The notes beneath the pieces are model-generated. The model saw only the letters and a list, made by a program, of their open reading frames with translations, had not been told where the DNA came from and made no database searches. 11,966 nucleotides of DNA from Candidatus Trichofilum aggregatum (lineage in GTDB: Bacteria; Chloroflexota; Anaerolineae; Promineifilales; Promineifilaceae), in contig JADJUV010000203.1 of the NCBI GenBank assembly GCA_016716885.1, forward strand, positions 1 through 11,966. The letters run 5' to 3'. The position numbers and the translations under genes were made by a program. The stretch's first letter is position 1. The number at the start of each line of letters is the position of its first letter. Positions 6,980 to 11,966 of the stretch are shown here, piece after piece.

Positions 6980-7615
6980 ATGTCAGAGTTACAGACGAAT
7001 TACAAAGGTGTTTTCGAGGGGCGGATTGGTTTTGGGCAACGGCCCGCGCTCCTTATTGTGGATTTTATCAACGCCTACACCACACCCGGCTCCCCGCTGT
7101 ACGCCCCTGATGTCGTCACGGCAGTGCAGGCAACCAGGTCATTACTGGCCCTGGCGCGGGCGAAGAACATACCGGTGTTGTTTACCAAAGTGTTGTACAA
7201 CAAAAATTACCGGGATGGGGGCATTTTTGTGCAAAAAGTGCCGGTGCTCAAAACGCTGGTCGAAGGGGAACCATTGGCGGAGATTGTCCCCGACCTGACC
7301 CCCACCCCCGATGATACGGTCATTGTGAAACAGTATGCGTCGGCGTTTTTTGGGACGGCGCTCGCGGCCGCGTTGACCTCTCTCAGCGTAGATACCCTCA
7401 TCCTCACCGGCTGTTCCACCTCTGGTTGCATCCGGGCCTCAGCCGTGGATGGGATGCAATACGGCTTCCGCGTCATCATCCCCCGCGAATGCGTCGGCGA
7501 CCGCCACCCCGCCCCCCACGAAGCCAACCTCTTCGACATCCACGCCAAATATGGCGATGTGGTCAGCCAAGAGGAAGTGATGGGGTATTTGCAGACGTGG
7601 GAGGGGGGGAACTGA
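6980..7615 (+). CDS. Isochorismatase-family amidohydrolase (N-carbamoylsarcosine amidase / maleamate amidase-like)
   Basis: The product is 211 residues, a normal single-domain length for the cysteine hydrolase family that cleaves amides such as N-carbamoylsarcosine, nicotinamide or maleamate. The Asp-Lys-Cys triad is visible: LLIVDFINAYT (Asp28), VIVKQYASAFFGT (Lys117) and TGCSTSGCIRASAVDGMQYG (Cys150). The TSGC-[IV]-RASAVD form with ECVGDR.PAPHEANLFDI further on points to the carbamoylsarcosine amidase/NicF branch rather than true isochorismatases. AGGG at 6965-6968 is 11 bases from the ATG, so the RBS is weak. The stop TGA (7613-7615) lies in the repeat that follows. With an isomerase and an alpha/beta hydrolase in the same neighbourhood, maleamate or a related mono-amide is the most attractive substrate; this is inferred from context and motif style. 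Confidence 0.88.
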   Translation: MSELQTNYKGVFEGRIGFGQRPALLIVDFINAYTTPGSPLYAPDVVTAVQATRSLLALARAKNIPVLFTKVLYNKNYRDGGIFVQKVPVLKTLVEGEPLAEIVPDLTPTPDDTVIVKQYASAFFGTALAAALTSLSVDTLILTGCSTSGCIRASAVDGMQYGFRVIIPRECVGDRHPAPHEANLFDIHAKYGDVVSQEEVMGYLQTWEGGN

Positions 7616-7720
7616 GGGGGACTCTGGGAACTCAGGGGAACTCTAGGAACTTAGGGGAACTCTAGGAACTCGCAAACTCGCCACTCGCTACTCCCTACTC
7701 AGCACTCAGCACTCAGCACT
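7603..7720. repeat. GGAACTC array followed by ACTCGC/ACTCAGC array
   Basis: About 7603-7672 carries six or seven GGGAACTC/TAGGAACTC units in the same orientation as 5282-5331. From about 7671 a different word family takes over: ACTCGCNA and then three exact CAGCACT units, ending in TTTTT at 7720-7724. The isochorismatase-type gene stops inside the first array and the CoA-transferase gene starts 24 bases after the second. The terminal T-run has no clear GC stem before it, so I do not call a terminator. Confidence 0.75.
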
Positions 7721-7743
7721 TTTTATTGGAGTTCAGTTTGTCC

Positions 7744-9069
7744 ATGAAAGCCTTACACGGAATCAGACTATTAGACCTTACTCACATGCTCTCTGGCCCT
7801 TATGCCGCGATGATGCTGGCTGATTTGGGGGCGGAGACGATCAAGGTGGAGCCGCCGAAAGGGGGTGAAGGCACACGCCGTTTGTTAGAGAAAGACCCGG
7901 CCAACAGCCTGAACGGTTTCGGGGCGTATTTTATGACCCTCAACCGGAACAAAAAGAGCGTTACCCTCGACCTCAAAGCGGAAAAAGGGCTGGCTCTCTT
8001 TTACGAATTGGTCAAAACCGCCGACATCGTTATCAGCAACTTTAGTGCCGGGGTGACAGAACGGCTCAAGGTGGATTATGCCCACCTCAGCCAGATCAAT
8101 CCCCGCATTATCACCTGCACCGTCACCGGCTTCGGCGAGACGGGGCCAGGCAAGGAGCGCACCGCCTTCGACATGGTGGCCCAGGCGATGGGCGGTGGCA
8201 TGAGCATCACCGGCCAGCCGGGCAACCCACCCACCCGCGCCGGGATTCCCATTGGCGACCTGGGGGGTGGGCTGATGGCGACGGTGGGGGTGTTGGCGGC
8301 CCTAAACGCCCGTCACCTCACCGGGCGCGGCCAGCATGTGGACATCTCCATGCTCGACGCGCAGATCAGCCTGCTCAACTACATGGCAACCATGCACTTC
8401 CTCTCCGGGGCCATCCCCGACAAGCTGGGCAACGGTCATTTTGTCCATGTGCCCTATGACTCCTTCTCCTGTGCCGATGGGCATATCATCATCGCCATCA
8501 TCGCCGATAATTTTTGGACGGCCCTGCTGACGGTCATTCCCGCCGAGGATTTGAACACCGAAGAGCATCGCTACCAACCGGGGCGGCTCAAGAACAAGGC
8601 ACTCATTAACGGCCGCCTGAACGAAATTTTCTCGACCAATACGCAACAATATTGGCTGGAGCGTTTGCAAGCGGCGCGGATTCCCTGCGCCCCGGTGAAT
8701 AATTTGCCCCAGGCTCTAAACGATGAACAGGTGCTGTTCCGTCACATGATTGTGGACGTGGCCCATCCGCTTGGTGGTTCGACCCGGATGCCGGGCAACC
8801 CGGTGAAGCTGTCGGAGACGCATGAAGAGACGTTTAGCCCGCCGCCGTTGTTGGGTCAGCATAACGATGAGGTGTATGGTGGCCTGCTGGGGTTGTCGCC
8901 GGAAGAGGTGGCGCGGCTGAAGGGGGATGGGTTATTTAGTACCCCACGAGTCAACTTCTTGACCAGTTGGCGAAGTTTAACCCAGTTGGGATTACGCAGA
9001 TCTTTAATCAGGAAAACGGGTCCAGGTGTTGGTGAAGTTCATTTTCACCAGACACCAGAAAAGCAATGA
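7744..9069 (+). CDS. CaiB/BaiF family (class III) CoA-transferase
   Basis: The ATG at 7744 gives the family N-terminus GIRLLDLTHMLSGPYAAMML. GGAG at 7728-7731 is 12 bases upstream; a TTG start at 7726 would absorb it. Class III enzymes move CoA between a CoA-thioester and a free carboxylate through an aspartyl intermediate. The catalytic Asp is in AFDMVAQAMGG (about Asp143). The surrounding signatures LADLGAETIKVEPP, LNRNKKSVTLDL, TGFGETGPGKERTAFD, GDLGGG, GRGQHVDISMLDA and RIPCAPVNNLPQAL are present. Family proteins normally end just after EEVARLKGDG. Here the frame runs about 43 residues further to 9069, with codon use unlike the body. One extra T in the TTT at 8935-8937 would place a TAG there and give about 399 residues, the usual length. 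The substrate acid is unknown. Confidence 0.9.
   Translation: MKALHGIRLLDLTHMLSGPYAAMMLADLGAETIKVEPPKGGEGTRRLLEKDPANSLNGFGAYFMTLNRNKKSVTLDLKAEKGLALFYELVKTADIVISNFSAGVTERLKVDYAHLSQINPRIITCTVTGFGETGPGKERTAFDMVAQAMGGGMSITGQPGNPPTRAGIPIGDLGGGLMATVGVLAALNARHLTGRGQHVDISMLDAQISLLNYMATMHFLSGAIPDKLGNGHFVHVPYDSFSCADGHIIIAIIADNFWTALLTVIPAEDLNTEEHRYQPGRLKNKALINGRLNEIFSTNTQQYWLERLQAARIPCAPVNNLPQALNDEQVLFRHMIVDVAHPLGGSTRMPGNPVKLSETHEETFSPPPLLGQHNDEVYGGLLGLSPEEVARLKGDGLFSTPRVNFLTSWRSLTQLGLRRSLIRKTGPGVGEVHFHQTPEKQ
9025..9056. promoter_or_regulatory. Strong hairpin just upstream of the PPC-domain gene
   Basis: GGTGTTGGTGAA (9025-9036) pairs with TTCACCAGACACC (9044-9056) through 12 base pairs with one bulged G and a 7-base loop. 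It ends 9 bases before the ATG at 9066. A smaller hairpin, GTCAA-CTTC-TTGAC, lies at 8950-8963. Such structure supports the view that 8941-9065 is really intergenic. A translational or transcript-stability role is inferred. Confidence 0.5.
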
Positions 9070-9548
9070 CGATTCACTTGCGGCAGGTTAATCCACAGGG
9101 AACCCGTGTTTTTATGGGCACATTGACCGATGGGGCGGATGTTCACGCGGCTCTGGTTGAAGTTGCCACCCGGCACAACATCCAGACGGCCACCTTTGAC
9201 CTGTTGGGTGGACTGCATGAGGTGGAGTTTCGGGCGTTTGATTTTAACAGCCAACAACGGCAAGCCCCGCTGAGATTAGCGCGGCCGCAAGAAATCGTCG
9301 CCGGTCATGGCACAATCACCCTGCTAGAGGGCCAGCCCCAGGTTCATTTGCATCTGGTGGTAGCCTATCAGGACGCGGCCGCGACCCCCCACCCCATCGT
9401 CGTCCTCGCCGGACACGTCAGCCGGGCCATCGCCTTCGCCATCGAGTTCACCCTCACCGCCTACGACGGCCACCCCGTCCACCGCGCCCACCATGCCGGG
9501 ACGGGGTTGATGTTGTGGGATTTGCCGGGGGTGGGGGAGGGAGATTGA
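9066..9548 (+). CDS. PPC/DUF296 domain protein
   Basis: The product is 160 residues and matches the single-domain prokaryotic PPC (plants and prokaryotes conserved) fold, also found next to AT-hooks in plant AHL proteins. Visible signatures are FDLLGGLHEVEFRAFD (about 45-60), GHGTITLLEGQPQVHLHLV (about 80-98), LAGHVSRAIAFAIEFTLTAYDG (about 114-135) and GTGLMLWDLP near the end. Bacterial members are small oligomeric proteins of unclear role; DNA binding is often annotated but not established for this type. The HLHLV segment and clustered His residues could hold a metal. The ATG overlaps the long-frame stop of the CoA-transferase as ATGA, though that stop may be an artefact. Its own stop TGA lies in the first unit of the following repeat. 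Confidence 0.88.
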   Translation: MTIHLRQVNPQGTRVFMGTLTDGADVHAALVEVATRHNIQTATFDLLGGLHEVEFRAFDFNSQQRQAPLRLARPQEIVAGHGTITLLEGQPQVHLHLVVAYQDAAATPHPIVVLAGHVSRAIAFAIEFTLTAYDGHPVHRAHHAGTGLMLWDLPGVGEGD

Positions 9549-9651
9549 GAGACTGAGAGACTGAGAGACTGGAGGAGATTGTTCACTATTTCCCAGGTTC
9601 CGCTGAGTTCCCACAAGTTCCCACGAGTTCCCCAAGTTCCCACGAGTCATC
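9541..9651. repeat. Composite repeat, copy 1: GAGACTG array, spacer, GAGTTCCC array
   Basis: GAGAGACTG units (9541-9576) are followed by a conserved spacer around TTCACTATTTCCCAG (9582-9596), then GTTCCC/GAGTTCCCAC units (9597-9648). Bases 9582-9614 are identical over 33 positions to 10452-10484. It lies between the PPC and aldolase genes. The PPC stop codon is inside it, and the aldolase ATG follows a C-run at its right end. Confidence 0.8.
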
Positions 9652-9654
9652 CCC

Positions 9655-10496
9655 ATGTTCATCTCCCCCAATCGTACCAAACAAAAACTACGCCAAAACC
9701 AGCCGGTTTATGGCGTGATTGCCACATCCGATGATCCGCAATTGGCGGAGTTGTGTGGCCTGGCCGGGTTTGATTATTACCTGTTAGACGCCGAACACGG
9801 CCTCATCTCGCCCACCCAGGCCGTCAATGTCATCCGCGCCTGCGAACGAACCAACATCACCCCCCTCGTCCGCATCGGCCCCAAAGACCCGAAGTTGGTG
9901 TTGCAATACCTGGATGCCGGGATGATGGGGTGATGATGCCGGGGTTGGAAACGGTGGCCGAGGTACAAATGTTGGTCGAGGCGATCAAATATCCGCCACA
10001 GGGCAAAAGGGGTGTAGGGTTGTCGCGGGCGTCGGGATACATGGCTTATAGCCATGAAGCCCCGGCTTACATCCGTCTGGCGAACGAGGAAACAATGGTT
10101 ATCATCCAGTTTGAAGATGACCGTCTCCTGGCAGAATTGCCTGCGCTGTGTGCCGTACCGGGAGTGGATGCCTGCATGATCGGCCCACGTGACCTGTCGT
10201 TGGCAATGGGTTTCCCCGATGGGCCACAACATCCTGAAGTGCAGGCGGTGATTGACCAGGCCATCGCCCTCATGCACAAGGCCAACGTATCCGCCGGGAT
10301 AACCGCCGGAACCCGTGCCGATGCGGAACGCCAGGTGGCCCGTGGCGCGAAGATGATTCTGTCGGCGGCGCAATGGCTGTGGCTCGCGGCCGCGAAAGGG
10401 TTTTTGCCGGTTGAAGAGAGACTGAGAGACTGGAGACTGGAGACTGAGACTTTCACTATTTCCCAGGTTCCGCTGAGTTCCCACGAGTTCCCCTGA
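9655..10496 (+). CDS. HpcH/HpaI family class II aldolase (one frameshift as read)
   Basis: The family cleaves or forms 2-oxo-3-hydroxy acids (4-hydroxy-2-oxo-heptanedioate, 2-keto-3-deoxy-glucarate type) using a divalent metal and pyruvate enolate. Seen here: GVIATSDDPQLAELCGLAGF, FDYYLLDAEHG with the His used as base, the metal-site Glu in VIIQFED, and IGPRDLSLAMG with the metal-site Asp. As read the frame stops at 9931-9933. Adding one G to the GGGG at 9927-9930 gives YLDAGMMGVMMPGLETVAEV and joins the halves into one normal protein. The last 25 or so residues, after LAAAKGFLP, are translated from repeat DNA (10415-10496) and are unlikely to be part of the fold. No Shine-Dalgarno precedes the ATG. 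A pyruvate- or oxaloacetate-releasing step late in the pathway is inferred. Confidence 0.85.
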
Positions 10497-10521
10497 GTTC
10501 CTGAGTTCCCACGAGTTCCCC
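10415..10521. repeat. Composite repeat, copy 2: GAGACTG array, spacer, GAGTTCCC array
   Basis: It has the same three-part order and orientation as copy 1 at 9541-9651: GAGACTGGAGACTG units (10415-10450), the shared spacer block (10452-10484) and GAGTTCCC units to 10521. A C-run and the nitrilase ATG at 10525 follow. The array encodes the last residues and stop codon (10494-10496) of the aldolase as read. With copy 1 it brackets the aldolase gene. Confidence 0.8.
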
Positions 10522-10524
10522 CCC

Positions 10525-11966
10525 ATGCCCCAAATACGACTTTCCGCTATCCAATTTGCGACCAGTGATGATGTAGAGGCGAACCTGGCGACCTGTCTGC
10601 GGATGATAGACGCGGCCGCGAGCCATCACCCTCACCTCATCGTCACCCCCGAATTTATCAACCACATCCTCTGGTTCGACGACGCCGACCATTGCTGGCG
10701 CGTCTCCGTTGACCCGGACGGGCCATTTCTCCGTGCCCTGGGTGACAAGGCCAGGGAACACGCGCTCTACCTCAAGGTCAACGTCACCCTGCGCCGCCCC
10801 AACCACACCGTCACCGGCAGTAACATCCTCTTCGCGCCATCCGGTGAGATCGTCGCCATCACCGACAAACAGATTTTGATGGGCAACGAGAACAACTTTC
10901 TCACCCCGGCCACCGAACCAGCGGAAATCATCACCACGCCGTTCGGCAAACTGGGCATGTACTGTTGCATGGATGGGGTGATCCCGGAGCCAGCCCGCGC
11001 CCTGGCCGTGGGGGGGGCGCACATTCTCCTCAACAGCCTCAACTCCTTCGCCCACGATGAGGCTTCCTTACACATCCCTGTGCGCTCCGGCGAAAATAAG
11101 GTGTTTGTGGTAGCGGCCAACAAGGTGGGCGGCCTCGTCCCGCCACCGATGGCCCAAATCGTAGCCGACCGGCTCAAAATTCCCGCCTCAGCGGTGGCCG
11201 GAGCCGGGGAAAGCCAGATTTTGGCCCCGGATGGCACGGTTTTGGCGAAAGCACCCCGCACAGGGGAAGCGGTTATTTTTGCCGATGTGGAACTGGCCGA
11301 GGCGGAAAACAAACGTCGCCCGGATGGCACGGATATTTTGGCGTCGCGCCGCCCTGATTTGTACCATCCCCTCGCCGCGCCCCCTTCCCCCCGTCGCCCC
11401 ATCACCGCGTCGCCCCATCTCGAAGTCGCCGTGGGGCAACTGGCCGGGCCGGATCGGGTGGCCGAGGCGGTGGGGTTGGTACACGCGGCCGCGATCCCAA
11501 TCCCTCTCTCTCCTCGTCCTGCCCGAACTGTTCTACCAGCACGGGGACACCCCCCCACCCCCTGCCGAATCAGCGATCACCGCCCTGCAACACGCGCTGG
11601 GCCCTTCGGATTGCCTCATCGCCACCACCATCGCCGAGGGCAAGGCGCATGTGGGGATTTTGTTGGGCCGAGAGGGGATTTTATTGCGCCAACCCCAACT
11701 GCACCGTTGCGGCCGCCATCCCTGGATCGAGCAATTTGGGGAGCAGGTGCAGGTGCTCGATTTACCCTGGGGGCGGCTGGCTCTGGTCGTGGGTGGGGAC
11801 GCCATCTACCCGGAGGTGTTCCGGCTGGCGGCCTTGCAGGATGTGGACGTGGTAGCTGTGCCCACTCGCGTGCTGGAGCCGTGGGAGATGCAGACGGGCT
11901 TTCTGGAACGCGCCGCCGAGAACCGGATGAATCTGGTGGTGGCGACCGAACCATCAGCCCACGGCA
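10525..11966 (+). CDS. Tandem nitrilase-superfamily protein, second domain apparently catalytically dead; partial, one frameshift
   Basis: Domain 1 (about residues 3-260) is a carbon-nitrogen hydrolase with the full Glu-Lys-Cys triad: LIVTPEF (Glu43), ITDKQIL (Lys115) and GMYCCMDGVIPEPAR (Cys148). Such enzymes hydrolyse amides, carbamoyl amines or nitriles. After a Pro-rich linker (about 282-298) a second nitrilase-like domain begins (LEVAVGQLAGPDRVAEAV). The frame changes between 11485 and 11510, where one extra C in CCC at 11496-11498 would do. In the repaired frame it continues LLVLPELFYQHGD (Glu kept), LLRQPQLHR (Gln where Lys is expected), LVVGGDAIYPEVFRLAAL (Gly where Cys is expected) and AAENRMNLVVATEP. 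The gene runs off the right edge. Two fused nitrilase domains with only one active site suggest a structural or regulatory second half. There is no Shine-Dalgarno; a C-run precedes the ATG. Confidence 0.8.
   Translation, partial: MPQIRLSAIQFATSDDVEANLATCLRMIDAAASHHPHLIVTPEFINHILWFDDADHCWRVSVDPDGPFLRALGDKAREHALYLKVNVTLRRPNHTVTGSNILFAPSGEIVAITDKQILMGNENNFLTPATEPAEIITTPFGKLGMYCCMDGVIPEPARALAVGGAHILLNSLNSFAHDEASLHIPVRSGENKVFVVAANKVGGLVPPPMAQIVADRLKIPASAVAGAGESQILAPDGTVLAKAPRTGEAVIFADVELAEAENKRRPDGTDILASRRPDLYHPLAAPPSPRRPITASPHLEVAVGQLAGPDRVAEAVGLVHAAAIPIPLSPRPARTVLPARGHPPTPCRISDHRPATRAGPFGLPHRHHHRRGQGACGDFVGPRGDFIAPTPTAPLRPPSLDRAIWGAGAGARFTLGAAGSGRGWGRHLPGGVPAGGLAGCGRGSCAHSRAGAVGDADGLSGTRRREPDESGGGDRTISPR

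Larger units (their letters stand above)
576..11716. repeat. Highly iterated palindrome GCGGCCGC, 15 sites
   Basis: Exact sites start at 576, 1271, 1574, 2378, 4019, 4716, 5028, 5914, 7364, 9281, 9375, 10386, 10612, 11485 and 11709. Nine of them extend to CGCGGCCGCG. Most lie inside genes and are read as Ala-Ala-Ala in the codon phase GCG-GCC-GC. No other 8-base palindrome is comparably frequent by eye. The pattern recalls HIP1 (GCGATCGC) of cyanobacteria but uses a different core. Confidence 0.85.

Noticed and set aside
4485..7615. Naming the genes nicD, nicF and nicE outright
   Set aside because: Folds and neighbourhood agree, but the hydrolase lacks Ser, the isomerase lacks one Cys and no nicotinate hydroxylase or NicX is in the window.
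7720..7724. Rho-independent terminator at the TTTTT after the CAGCACT units
   Set aside because: No GC-rich stem directly precedes the T-run; the upstream DNA is direct, not inverted, repeat.
9541..9651. CRISPR array
   Set aside because: The units are 7-10 bases, tandem and without unique spacers, and no cas-like gene is nearby.

Overview
The window reads as a chromosome segment from a GC-rich environmental bacterium. Chloroflexota (Anaerolineae-type) is my best guess. It rests on the style of the intergenic repeats, the large surface FG-GAP protein and the enzyme mix; no rRNA or single marker proves it. The consensus carries many one-base length changes, mostly in homopolymers, so several genes are split as read and are described here in repaired frames.

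Layout. Positions 1-1480 hold no intact gene, only coding-like scraps. Positions 1492-3489 hold one secreted, membrane-anchored protein with about seven FG-GAP/Ca-binding loops (integrin-alpha-like beta-propeller), broken by many indels. After a convergent gap, the minus strand carries an Asp/Glu racemase / maleate isomerase family enzyme (3632-4368). A 116-bp divergent promoter region with a TGGTC-N4-GACCA dyad separates it from a plus-strand run reaching the window end. That run encodes an alpha/beta hydrolase, two polytopic membrane proteins of unknown function, an isochorismatase-fold amidohydrolase, a CaiB/BaiF CoA-transferase, a PPC/DUF296 protein, an HpcH/HpaI aldolase and a tandem nitrilase-like protein.

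How they may work together. The three enzyme folds nearest the divergent promoter (isomerase, alpha/beta hydrolase, isochorismatase-type amidase) match the folds of NicE, NicD and NicF. Those convert N-formylmaleamate through maleamate and maleate to fumarate in aerobic nicotinate degradation. However, the hydrolase lacks the usual Ser nucleophile and the isomerase keeps only one of the two family cysteines. The following genes add CoA transfer, C-C bond cleavage and C-N hydrolysis. A related catabolic pathway for a small N-containing carboxylate is therefore the safest inference.

Two layers of structure are not explained by genes. First, the palindrome GCGGCCGC occurs 15 times, mostly read in frame as Ala-Ala-Ala. 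Second, nearly every junction in the plus-strand run holds a different low-complexity repeat family, several of which supply stop codons or run directly into start codons. The aldolase gene is bracketed by two copies of a composite repeat sharing 33 identical bases.
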